The notes under the pieces were generated by a model that worked only from the letters and a program-made list of their open reading frames with translations, ran no database searches and had not been told where the DNA came from. A stretch of DNA of 53,739 nt from an uncultured Lachnospiraceae bacterium (GTDB taxonomy: Bacteria; Bacillota; Clostridia; Lachnospirales; Lachnospiraceae). The stretch lies in contig CANRJG010000010.1 in assembly GCA_947630875.1 (NCBI GenBank), forward strand, positions 1 to 53,739, in the 5' to 3' direction. A program made the position numbers and the translations under genes. Below, one piece after another: positions 8,085 through 14,780 of this stretch. Position 1 is the stretch's first letter; every line of letters begins with the position of its first letter.

Positions 8085-8816
8085 ATGAATGCATCAGAAC
8101 ATACAGCCCCGGCAGTCAAAGCCGTACTTTTTGATCTGGACGGTACGCTGCTGCCCATGGATCAGGATCTGTTTACCAAAACCTATTTTAAACTTCTGGC
8201 AAAAAAAATGGCGCCCTACGGATATGAACCGCAGGCGCTGATCGACGCCATCTGGGCAGGAACGGCCGCCATGGTCAAAAACGACGGCACAAAAAGCAAT
8301 GAAGACGCTTTCTGGAATCGTTTTGCACAGGTGTTGGGCGAACAGGTGCTCACCCAAAAACCGCTGTTCGATGCCTTTTACCGGAACGAATTTCAGGAGG
8401 CAAAAGCCGTCTGCGGCTGCAATCCCGCGGCGGCGGAAACCCTTTCCCTTGTCAAAGCTGCCGGCCTGCGCACTGCCCTTGCCACCAATCCCATCTTTCC
8501 CGCGGTGGCAACGGAAAGCCGGGTCCGCTGGGCCGGGCTGGATCCTGCAGCGTTTGAAACTTACACCTGTTATGAAAATATTGCTTACTGCAAGCCGAAT
8601 CCGGCCTATTATCTGGAACTTGCAAAACGTCTGCAGCTTGCTCCCGAACACTGTCTGATGGTGGGAAATGACGTGGATGAAGATTTGACGGCTGCCGAAA
8701 CCGGTATGCAGGTCTTCCTGCTCACCGACTGTATGATCAACAAGTCCAGCAAAAGCATCGGCGACGTGCCGCACGGGGATTTCCCCGCTTTACAGAAATA
8801 TCTCCAAACGATTTAA
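8085..8816 (+). CDS. HAD-superfamily hydrolase
   Basis: 243 residues. The start at 8085 follows a strong CGGAGGAAATACAT ribosome-binding site; the longer frame to the left would run through the promoter. Motif I, VLFDLDGTLL, places the nucleophile at D17 with the general acid at D19. Motif II is in 'ALATNP'. Motif III is the lysine in 'AYCKPNPAYYLELAKRL', and motif IV is GNDVDEDL. The alpha-helical cap lies between motifs I and II (C1 type), as in phosphoglycolate-phosphatase-like enzymes. The substrate cannot be read from the sequence. The gene is monocistronic, with its own promoter and a downstream hairpin. Confidence 0.88.
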   Translation: MNASEHTAPAVKAVLFDLDGTLLPMDQDLFTKTYFKLLAKKMAPYGYEPQALIDAIWAGTAAMVKNDGTKSNEDAFWNRFAQVLGEQVLTQKPLFDAFYRNEFQEAKAVCGCNPAAAETLSLVKAAGLRTALATNPIFPAVATESRVRWAGLDPAAFETYTCYENIAYCKPNPAYYLELAKRLQLAPEHCLMVGNDVDEDLTAAETGMQVFLLTDCMINKSSKSIGDVPHGDFPALQKYLQTI

Positions 8817-8822
8817 AGATGT

Positions 8823-8852
8823 AATCGCCTCTGACAGGGATCAGAGGCGATT
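8823..8852 (+). terminator. Hairpin after the HAD gene, probable terminator
   Basis: AATCGCCTCTGA (8823-8834), 6-base loop, TCAGAGGCGATT (8841-8852): 12 perfect pairs, six bases past the stop codon. No U-run follows (CATCTAAAA), so it may protect the 3' end or terminate weakly. Confidence 0.6.
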
Positions 8853-8965
8853 CATCTAAAAAATATGAAAAAGATATCAAAACCGGCGATTGCAGATGCC
8901 ACTTCGCCTAGCTATCGTTGGTCACAGAATCATTCTAGCATAAAAATTTTTTGCAGCAGGAAATC

Positions 8966-9026
8966 GTGAAAAAAGAGTGAACTCCACTTTAAATTGTGAA
9001 AAAAGGAGTGAAATTCACTTTAAATG
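8966..9026. repeat. Two imperfect tandem 30-bp repeats with internal dyad symmetry
   Basis: Units at 8966-8995 and 8996-9026 share GTGAAAAAAG(G)AGTGAA..TCACTTTAAAT with few differences, and a third truncated start (GTGGAAAAAAT) follows. The second unit contains the dyad AGTGAA-A-TTCACT. They lie in the 267-base gap between the HAD gene and vapC, which otherwise holds only hairpins and no convincing gene. Confidence 0.6.
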
Positions 9027-9043
9027 GTGGAAAAAATCCGCCA

Positions 9044-9065
9044 GCTTTTCAAAAATGTGAAAAGC
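9044..9065 (-). terminator. Hairpin after the toxin-antitoxin operon
   Basis: On the minus strand, GCTTTTCA, 6-base loop, TGAAAAGC, then TGGCGGATTTTTTCC, about 20 bases past the vapC stop. The U-run is displaced by seven bases, so termination is likely but not ideal. Confidence 0.45.
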
Positions 9066-9083
9066 AAAGCTTCGAGCCACTAT

Positions 9084-9488
9084 TTAAACAGAGATGATAC
9101 AGGCCTCGTTATAGTCTGGCAACAGAGCATCATGGGTCAGAAACAGCATATTCTCTGATTTGGCCTGGGCGATCATCATTCTGTCGAACGGGTCATTATG
9201 GGGCTTGGCCTCTTTGTCGCGGTGCAGAGTCTCCAGAGAATAGACATGCCGTTCACTAATTTCAAGTGGTTCATATCCCGCTTCCAGACAATATCCAGAC
9301 AGTTCCTTTCCTGAAAAGGGAATATTCTCCGGGTGCAGTGTGTGTTTGATTGAGATCTCCCAGACAGAGGCTACGCTATAGAATACCACGTTATCAGGGT
9401 TCATAATAAAAGCTTTTGCCCGTTCAGAGAGCTTTTCACTTCCGGTGAGAGCCCAGAGAAGGACATGCGTATCCAATAGAATATTCAT
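9084..9488 (-). CDS. vapC: VapC-type PIN-domain toxin
   Basis: 134 residues. The start MNILLDTHVLLW at 9488 is chosen because TGGAGGGCAAAT precedes it and the ATGA overlaps the antitoxin stop; the longer frame has no such signal. PIN RNase residues are visible: D6 (LLDTHVLLW), E44 (SVWEIS), D99/D102 (HNDPFDR) and D120 (THDAL). Together they form the Mg-binding acidic pocket of a single-strand or tRNA-cleaving ribonuclease. The antitoxin upstream should neutralise it. It belongs to the type II VapC group often paired with Phd/YefM rather than AbrB-like VapB. The RNA target is unknown. Confidence 0.88.
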   Translation of the reverse strand: MNILLDTHVLLWALTGSEKLSERAKAFIMNPDNVVFYSVASVWEISIKHTLHPENIPFSGKELSGYCLEAGYEPLEISERHVYSLETLHRDKEAKPHNDPFDRMMIAQAKSENMLFLTHDALLPDYNEACIISV

Positions 9489-9727
9489 ATTTGCCCTCCA
9501 AACAACGCGGCAATTTCCCCGTTGCAGGCGTCCAGATCGTCCGGGCACAGCAATTTGCCTTTTGCGATACCGATCCTGTTTTCGATAGGAGCGTTACTAT
9601 AGCTGACCATTTTCAGTACAGGCTTCCCGTGGCGGGAAACGATAATATGATCCTCCTCTTTTGTCTCTATCAGGCGGACTAAGCGCGAAAAATTGGTTTT
9701 CGCCTCAAGAATGTTTACTTGGATCAT
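9485..9727 (-). CDS. Phd/YefM-family antitoxin
   Basis: 80 residues; ribosome-binding site GCGGAGG 8 bases before ATG. The N-terminal half has the Phd/YefM DNA-binding fold signature, 'NILEAKTNFSRLVRLIE' followed by 'IIVSRHGKPVLKMV'. The C-terminal tail (about 52-80) would wrap the toxin. Its stop overlaps the vapC start by four bases, so antitoxin and toxin are made in sequence. It probably represses its own promoter through the tandem repeats just upstream. Confidence 0.87.
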   Translation of the reverse strand: MIQVNILEAKTNFSRLVRLIETKEEDHIIVSRHGKPVLKMVSYSNAPIENRIGIAKGKLLCPDDLDACNGEIAALFGGQI

Positions 9728-9757
9728 TTTTTATACCTCCGCAAGAATACAAATAAA

Positions 9758-9775
9758 TCTGACCATTCTGACCAT
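9758..9775 (-). promoter_or_regulatory. Candidate operator of the toxin-antitoxin operon: perfect 9-bp tandem repeat
   Basis: TCTGACCAT occurs twice without a gap (9758-9766, 9767-9775, plus-strand reading). It covers the expected transcription start of the minus-strand promoter just beside it, as expected for Phd/YefM autoregulation. Confidence 0.55.
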
Positions 9776-9779
9776 TTTT

Positions 9780-9808
9780 ATTATATCTTATGCAGAGGTT
9801 TTTATCAA
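9780..9808 (-). promoter_or_regulatory. Sigma-A promoter of the toxin-antitoxin operon
   Basis: On the minus strand, TTGATA (9808-9803), 17-base spacer, TATAAT (9785-9780). The start point would fall at about 9773, inside the tandem repeat. Confidence 0.75.
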
Positions 9809-9910
9809 GAGAACGTCCGGAAATTTTTAGAGAATTTTTGGTTTTTCTCCGGGACAGTCAAATTAGACTTATCGAGGAAAGCCGGATATAGCAAGGCTTT
9901 TGAAACAGAG

Positions 9911-9954
9911 AAACCCCGCTTTTCGATAAAACAGCTCGAAAAGCGGGGCTTCTT
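9911..9954 (-). terminator. Terminator of tRNA-Pro
   Basis: CCCCGCTTTTCGA (9914-9926) pairs with TCGAAAAGCGGGG (9936-9948) across a 9-base loop. On the minus strand the stem is followed by TTTCTCTGTTTC. It lies directly downstream of the minus-strand tRNA-Pro. Confidence 0.75.
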
Positions 9955-9961
9955 TACATAA

Positions 9962-10036
9962 TCGGAGTGACAAGATTTGAACTTGCGATCTCAACGTCCC
10001 TAACGTTGCGCCTTAGCCAAACTGGGCCACACCCCG
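9962..10036 (-). tRNA. tRNA-Pro, anticodon AGG
   Basis: 75 bases. With the canonical C1-G72 pair and A73, the acceptor CGGGGTG pairs with CACTCCG (one G-U). Anticodon stem CAACG/CGTTG encloses TTAGGGA, so the anticodon is AGG, decoding CCU. T-arm GCAAG-TTCAAAT-CTTGT. CCA is not encoded. This is the second tRNA in the window with A at position 34. Confidence 0.93.
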
Positions 10037-10053
10037 ATTTTCAGACGATTTTG

Positions 10054-10082
10054 ATTATATACAAAACCGTCCGGCCTGTCAA
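10054..10082 (-). promoter_or_regulatory. Consensus sigma-A promoter for tRNA-Pro
   Basis: On the minus strand, TTGACA (10082-10077), exactly 17 bases, TATAAT (10059-10054): a perfect consensus pair, ending 17 bases before the tRNA. Confidence 0.9.
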
Positions 10083-10164
10083 GAAATTTTTTCTGCTTAT
10101 TCCCAATCGTCGCGGCACGGATTTTTCGGTTTCATCTTTCGCACGGTTCTGGTATACTGAAGGC

Positions 10165-11148
10165 ATGGAAAAGAAACCTGTCGAAGAAATCATGAAAAAC
10201 TGCCGGCTGTGCCCGAGAAACTGCGGCGCAGACCGTACAAAAGCGAAGGGATATTGTCTGTCGGGCAGCCGCGTAGAGGTGGCGCGGGCGGCGCTGCATC
10301 TGTGGGAGGAACCCTGTATTTCCGGCAAGGCCGGCGCGGGGGCCGTGTTTTTCTGTGGCTGCGCGTTGGGATGCGTATTTTGCCAGAACCGGCAGATCAG
10401 CCGGGGGAAAAACGGCGTGTTTCTTTCCCGGGACGAGCTGGTGCGCGTGTTTCTTTCCTTGCAGGCCCAGGGGGCCAACAATATCAATCTTGTGACGGGG
10501 GATCATTTTATTCCGCAGCTGGTGGAGGCGCTTGGTGCGGCAAGGCAGGCAGGACTGGTCATTCCCGTGGTATTTAACTGCAGCGGCTACGAAAAAGTGT
10601 CTTCGCTGAAGCTGCTGGAGGGACTGGTGGACGTCTATCTGCCGGATATGAAGTATTACAGCAGCGCGCTTTCGGAGAAATATGCCCATGCGCCGGATTA
10701 TTTTTCGGTGGCAAAGGAGGCGCTGGCGGAAATGGTGCGCCAGACCGGGCCGCCGCAGTTCGCGGCGAAGGACGAAGCCGTGGAAGCCGGGATTCTGAAA
10801 AAAGGGACGCTGGTACGGCATCTGGTTTTGCCGGGCGCAAAAAAAGATTCTAAAAAAATCATAAAATATTTGTATAATACTTATAAAGATGCTATATTAA
10901 TAAGCGTCTTGAACCAGTATACTCCGATGGAGGGCGTAAGGGGCGCTTTCCCGGAGCTGGGCAGACCATTAAGTAAGAGAGAATATAATGAGGTCATTTC
11001 TTTTGCACTGGGTCTGGGACTGGAAAACGGCTATGTCCAGGAAGATGAAACAGCCGGTGCATGTTTTATTCCGGATTTTGAGGAGAAAGCATTTTTGAAC
11101 ATGCTTTCCGATTGTAAGGAGGATGAAATCAATGGCGGACTGGAGTAA
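10165..11148 (+). CDS. Radical SAM protein, PflX-like (pyruvate-formate-lyase-activase-related)
   Basis: 327 residues from the ATG at 10165; the longer frame would run through the tRNA-Pro locus. The radical SAM cluster motif is C66-x3-C70-x2-C73 in 'FFCGCALGCVFCQN'. An extra N-terminal cysteine set, C13-x2-C16-x3-C20 with C31, is typical of this COG1313-type family and may bind a second metal centre. SAM-binding elements include 'NNINLVTGDHF'. The family is described as similar to pyruvate formate-lyase activating enzyme, but the substrate is not settled. A TATACT box lies only 7 bases before the ATG, so the message could be leaderless; no good -35 was seen. The 3' end overlaps the serine hydrolase gene. 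Confidence 0.87.
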   Translation: MEKKPVEEIMKNCRLCPRNCGADRTKAKGYCLSGSRVEVARAALHLWEEPCISGKAGAGAVFFCGCALGCVFCQNRQISRGKNGVFLSRDELVRVFLSLQAQGANNINLVTGDHFIPQLVEALGAARQAGLVIPVVFNCSGYEKVSSLKLLEGLVDVYLPDMKYYSSALSEKYAHAPDYFSVAKEALAEMVRQTGPPQFAAKDEAVEAGILKKGTLVRHLVLPGAKKDSKKIIKYLYNTYKDAILISVLNQYTPMEGVRGAFPELGRPLSKREYNEVISFALGLGLENGYVQEDETAGACFIPDFEEKAFLNMLSDCKEDEINGGLE

Positions 11149-12526
11149 CGAGGAAACGATGACGCCGGAATTCGAGCGCGCGTTCAACAGTTTCCTGACA
11201 ACCTTAAGCGAACAGGAAATTCCGCTGCATGGCGTAACCATTATCAAAGACGGAAAATTGCTTGCGGAGCGCTGCTTCGGCAATTTTACCCCCACACGGA
11301 TTCACCGGATGTATTCGGTGGCGAAGTCCTTTGCCTCGCTGGCCATCGGCTGTCTGGCGGAGGAAGGAAAGATCGGTCTGGATGACAAAATCTGTGATTA
11401 TTTTCCGCGGCTGCTGCCGGAAAGCGGACCCACCGTGCTTCTGAAGGATCTTACGATCCGGCAGATGCTTACGATGCAGACCTGCTACAGCCGTTCTACA
11501 TACGGTGCGGATGAGAGCCGCTCCAGAAGCTATTTTGTGGCGAAACCGGATCATATGCCGGGCACCGTATTTTATTATGATACTTCCGCGTCCTTTATTC
11601 TGGGCGCGCTGACCGAAAAGCTGACCGGCATGAAGGTGCTGGATTATCTGCGCAAACGCTGTCTGGATGAAATCGGCTTTTCCAAAGAGGCATATATTAT
11701 TCCGGACAGCGAGGGCGTTTCCGACTGCGGTTCCGGTCTGATGTGCAGTATGCGGGACATGGCAAAGGTTGCGCTGCTGTGTTTAAACAACGGGAACTAT
11801 GAAGGAAAACAGCTGCTGCCGGAGGATTATCTGAAAGACGCTTTCCGCAAGCACACGGCTACGGATCTGCAGGATTCCGTGGAAGAACGGCATGGCTACG
11901 GCTATATGTTCTGGAAGACCCGGTACAATGGATTCTGTATGTATGGTATGGGCGGACAGTTTGCTGCCTGCTATCCGGATCAGAATCTGGTCTTTGTGAC
12001 CATTGCGGATACCAAGGAAAATGTCGGCGGCGTACAGCTGCTGTGGCGGGCGTTTTACGATCATCTGTATCCGTATTTTGACCCGTCGGTGCTGGAAGAA
12101 AAAACAAAATCTTCGGATTGTTTCGTACCGGTGGCGGGAGCGGCCCATTCGCCGTATGAAGAAAAAATCAGCGGCAACCGCTTTATCTGCGGTGCCAATG
12201 ATGCGGGGATCCGCTTCTTTACGCTGGATACCATCAAAAATGAATTTATCTTTGAAAATGACACCCAGCAATTTATCATTCCGGTAGGCAGAAACGAATG
12301 GACGGAGTATGATTTCAACCCCACCATCCGTGCCGTGGCCTCCGGAAACTGGATTTCCGAAACCAATTTTGCCGTGCGGATTTATATTTACGGGGAAGAA
12401 CTCTCCCATGTATTCTTTGAATTCGGGTTCCATACCGGAACGACGACACTGAAGATGAAAGCCTCCGGAGACGCACCCTTCTCCAGATATAAAAATAAAG
12501 TGGCCATTGCCGCGAAGATCGAATAA
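11132..12526 (+). CDS. Serine hydrolase of the beta-lactamase/penicillin-binding family
   Basis: 464 residues. AAGGAGG (11116-11122) touches the ATG at 11123 but stands nine bases from 11132, so 11132 (MADWSN) is chosen. The catalytic S62-x-x-K65 lies in 'MYSVAKSF'. The second motif is probably the tyrosine in 'FYYDTSAS', and a glycine-rich 'GMGGQF' stands in the place of the KTG-like motif. This is the class C-like fold used by esterases and D-amino peptidases. A C-terminal extension of about 130 residues is beta-rich and unassigned. No signal peptide is seen, so the enzyme is probably cytosolic. The overlap with the radical SAM gene indicates cotranscription. Confidence 0.85.
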   Translation: MADWSNEETMTPEFERAFNSFLTTLSEQEIPLHGVTIIKDGKLLAERCFGNFTPTRIHRMYSVAKSFASLAIGCLAEEGKIGLDDKICDYFPRLLPESGPTVLLKDLTIRQMLTMQTCYSRSTYGADESRSRSYFVAKPDHMPGTVFYYDTSASFILGALTEKLTGMKVLDYLRKRCLDEIGFSKEAYIIPDSEGVSDCGSGLMCSMRDMAKVALLCLNNGNYEGKQLLPEDYLKDAFRKHTATDLQDSVEERHGYGYMFWKTRYNGFCMYGMGGQFAACYPDQNLVFVTIADTKENVGGVQLLWRAFYDHLYPYFDPSVLEEKTKSSDCFVPVAGAAHSPYEEKISGNRFICGANDAGIRFFTLDTIKNEFIFENDTQQFIIPVGRNEWTEYDFNPTIRAVASGNWISETNFAVRIYIYGEELSHVFFEFGFHTGTTTLKMKASGDAPFSRYKNKVAIAAKIE

Positions 12527-12547
12527 AGCAGGACGGGAAGTGCAGAA

Positions 12548-13669
12548 ATGGAAAGCAAAGTCGCGCTGAGCAGATGTGAAGTCTACGATGCAGCACAGCT
12601 GAAAACAGTTGTGGCGGATCATTTTGAGAAACTGGATATTGCGCCTTCGTTTTTCGAGGGGAAAAAAGTGCTGATCAAGCCGAATCTGCTGGCAAGACGC
12701 AGTCCGGAGAAGGCGGTGACCACCCATCCGGCACTGGTGCAGGCGGTGATTGAACTGCTGGTGCAGTACGGCGCTTCCGTGATCATTGCGGAAAGCCCTG
12801 CGGGCATTTATACTACGTCTTCGCTGAAGGAGGACTATAAGGCTTCCGGCTTTCTGGAAACGGCGGAAGCCGCAGGCGCGGTCTTCAATTATGATACGGG
12901 CGTTACGGAAATCCATAATGAAAACGGGATTGCCTGCAAATCCTTTACCGTACTGAAACCCATAGAGGATGCGGATATCATTATAGATTTATGTAAACTT
13001 AAAACCCATTCGCTGACCAAGATGACCTGCGCGGTGAAGAATCTGTTCGGGCTGATTCCCGGCACCGATAAAGTGGAAATGCATGCCCGGTTCAGCCAGT
13101 CCACCGCCTTTGCACACATGCTGATCGATCTGTGCGAGGCTGTACTGCAGCAAAAACCCATGATCAGTATCTGCGACGCCATCCTGGCCATGGAAGGGGA
13201 GGGCCCCGGTACAGGGGATCCCAGAAAACTGAATGCGGTGCTGACCAGCAAAAGTCCTTATGCGCTGGATCTGGCCTGCTGTGAACTGGTCAGCTTCGGA
13301 AACTCCGTGGAAATGCTGGAGCTGGAGAAAAAACGGGGACTCTGCCCCGCTTCGGCAAAGAAACTGGAAATCTTAGGCACGCCGCTCAAAGAACTGCAGG
13401 TCAGCGATTTCGCGGAACCCAAGTCCCAGAATCTGTCCCGGCTGATTAAACTGATACCGCCGTTTATGAAGCCAAGACCTGTGATTGATACCTCCATCTG
13501 CGTGGGCTGCGGGATGTGCGCCAGAAGCTGTCCTGCGGAAACCATTGTGGTGGAAAATAAAAAAGCCCATATCGGCAGGAAAAAATGCATTCGCTGTTTC
13601 TGCTGTCAGGAGCTTTGCCCCTATAAAGCCGTATCAATTAAACGAAGCCTGATTTTCAAGTGGCTTTAA
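12548..13669 (+). CDS. DUF362 protein with C-terminal 2[4Fe-4S] ferredoxin domain
   Basis: 373 residues. The N-terminal two thirds carry the DUF362 pattern: 'KKVLIKPNLLA' near residue 40, 'THPALVQAVIELL', then 'DLCKLKTHSLTKMTCAVKNL' and 'GLIPGTDK'. The last ~65 residues are a bacterial ferredoxin with two cysteine sets, C-VG-C-GM-C-ARS-C-P and C-IR-C-FC-C-QEL-C-P, so two 4Fe-4S clusters are expected. DUF362 proteins are common in anaerobes; the reaction is unknown, but electron transfer is implied. The ribosome-binding site is weak (GGGAAG). It follows the hydrolase by 21 bases and overlaps nothing, in a plus-strand run up to rlmI. Confidence 0.87.
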   Translation: MESKVALSRCEVYDAAQLKTVVADHFEKLDIAPSFFEGKKVLIKPNLLARRSPEKAVTTHPALVQAVIELLVQYGASVIIAESPAGIYTTSSLKEDYKASGFLETAEAAGAVFNYDTGVTEIHNENGIACKSFTVLKPIEDADIIIDLCKLKTHSLTKMTCAVKNLFGLIPGTDKVEMHARFSQSTAFAHMLIDLCEAVLQQKPMISICDAILAMEGEGPGTGDPRKLNAVLTSKSPYALDLACCELVSFGNSVEMLELEKKRGLCPASAKKLEILGTPLKELQVSDFAEPKSQNLSRLIKLIPPFMKPRPVIDTSICVGCGMCARSCPAETIVVENKKAHIGRKKCIRCFCCQELCPYKAVSIKRSLIFKWL

Positions 13670-13683
13670 TCAAGGAGAAGAAA

Positions 13684-13878
13684 ATGAAAAAGAGATTATA
13701 CAGAGTCGAAGAAGGCAAAATGATCGCCGGCGTCTGCGGCGGAATCGCGGAATATCTGGATGTGGATCCGACAGTGGTGCGGCTGATCTGGGCAGTGCTG
13801 GTCTTTGCATTTGGGACAAGCATTTTCGCTTATATTATTGCGGCAATCATTATGCCGGTAAAATCGGAAGTTGATTAA
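13684..13878 (+). CDS. PspC-domain small membrane protein
   Basis: 64 residues. The start at 13684 follows AAGGAGAAG; the longer frame begins inside the previous gene. The signature is 'RVEEGKMIAGVCGGIAEYL' then 'DPTVVRLIWAVLVF', followed by a transmembrane helix ending in IIMPVK. PspC proteins act at the inner membrane in envelope-stress responses. In Firmicutes the stand-alone form is small, as here. No partner phage-shock gene is nearby. Confidence 0.88.
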   Translation: MKKRLYRVEEGKMIAGVCGGIAEYLDVDPTVVRLIWAVLVFAFGTSIFAYIIAAIIMPVKSEVD

Positions 13879-13895
13879 TAGAGGAGAGAATACAA

Positions 13896-14153
13896 ATGGA
13901 ATACACCTATACACCCCAGGGCGTCTGCTCCATGCGAATCAAACTGCAGCTGGATGACAATGTGGTATCCGGCGTGGAGTTTACCGGTGGCTGCAACGGC
14001 AATCTGAAAGCCATTTCCAAACTGGTGGACGGCATGACAGTGGAGCAGATCGAAGAAAAGCTGGCAGGCAATACCTGTGGCATGAAAAGCACATCCTGTG
14101 CGGATCAGCTGGCGAAAGCAGTCAGAGCCGCTTATGAGGAAGCACATCGCTGA
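13896..14153 (+). CDS. TSCPD-domain protein (TIGR03905 type)
   Basis: 85 residues, with AGAGGAGAG eight bases upstream. The sequence has the TSCPD motif at its end ('GMKSTSCADQLAKAV') and the family's 'VEFTGGCNGNLKAISKLVDG' core. The conserved cysteines (C14, C33, C58, C64, approximately) suggest metal binding. The TSCPD domain also occurs at the end of some ribonucleotide reductases, but these short proteins have no proven role. It lies in tight order between pspC and the sce7726-like gene. Confidence 0.83.
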   Translation: MEYTYTPQGVCSMRIKLQLDDNVVSGVEFTGGCNGNLKAISKLVDGMTVEQIEEKLAGNTCGMKSTSCADQLAKAVRAAYEEAHR

Positions 14154-14155
14154 CA

Positions 14156-14770
14156 ATGCTGTACGATCAGAACATCAGAGAACCGCTGTTTGACTTTCTG
14201 GAGGACAGTTATGGCAAGATCCGCATTCTGGAAGAAAAGACCATGGGAAAATCCCGGGCGGATATTGTGATGATTACGGAAAAGGCGCTTTTCGGCATTG
14301 AGATCAAAAGCGACGCCGATACCTACGCACGGCTGGCCAGACAGGTGAAAGATTATAACCGGTTTTACGATTATAATATTGTGGTAGCAGGAACCAAGCA
14401 CGCCATGCATATCGAAGCCCATGTACCGGACTGGTGGGGCATTATTACGGTAGAAGAAACGGAAAAAGGCCCGGATTTTTACCGGCTGCGGGCGCCCGCG
14501 CCAAATCCGAAAATGAACTGGAAGTCCAAGCTGTCCCTGCTTTGGCGGCCGGAACTGGCGCAGCTGCAGCAGGAAAATGCCATGCCTGCTTACCGGGACA
14601 AAAGCAAGGCCTTTGTCATAGAAAAAATCGCGGCCCGCATTCCGGAAAAAAGTACGGAAGAGGCGCTGAACCGGCAGATCTGCGACATTTTGTTCGAGCG
14701 GGATTATACCACCATTGACGAAACCCTTGCGAGCTACCGGCGCTCCACCGGAAAACGCAGGCGAAAATGA
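14156..14770 (+). CDS. sce7726-like PD-(D/E)XK nuclease-fold protein
   Basis: 204 residues, starting two bases after the TSCPD stop. The core 'KSRADIVMIT' then 'LFGIEIKSDADTYARL' has the spacing of a PD-(D/E)XK active site (D near residue 39, E and K near 52-54). The following 'QVKDYNRFYDYNIVVAGTKH' matches the sce7726 family in my memory. The basic tail (TGKRRRK) would suit nucleic-acid binding. It may be a DNA- or RNA-processing enzyme, but no restriction or phage-defence neighbour is present and the close packing with rlmI suggests a housekeeping unit. The family call is moderate, the nuclease fold likely. Confidence 0.65.
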   Translation: MLYDQNIREPLFDFLEDSYGKIRILEEKTMGKSRADIVMITEKALFGIEIKSDADTYARLARQVKDYNRFYDYNIVVAGTKHAMHIEAHVPDWWGIITVEETEKGPDFYRLRAPAPNPKMNWKSKLSLLWRPELAQLQQENAMPAYRDKSKAFVIEKIAARIPEKSTEEALNRQICDILFERDYTTIDETLASYRRSTGKRRRK

Positions 14771-14780
14771 AAGGATTATC

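Noticed and set aside
8853-8965. Possible gene remnant after the HAD gene
   Set aside because: No frame of useful length and no recognisable motif; only AT-rich spacer was seen.
9719-9961. 80-codon plus-strand frame between the toxin-antitoxin pair and tRNA-Pro
   Set aside because: It covers the toxin-antitoxin promoter and the tRNA-Pro terminator; no ribosome-binding site.
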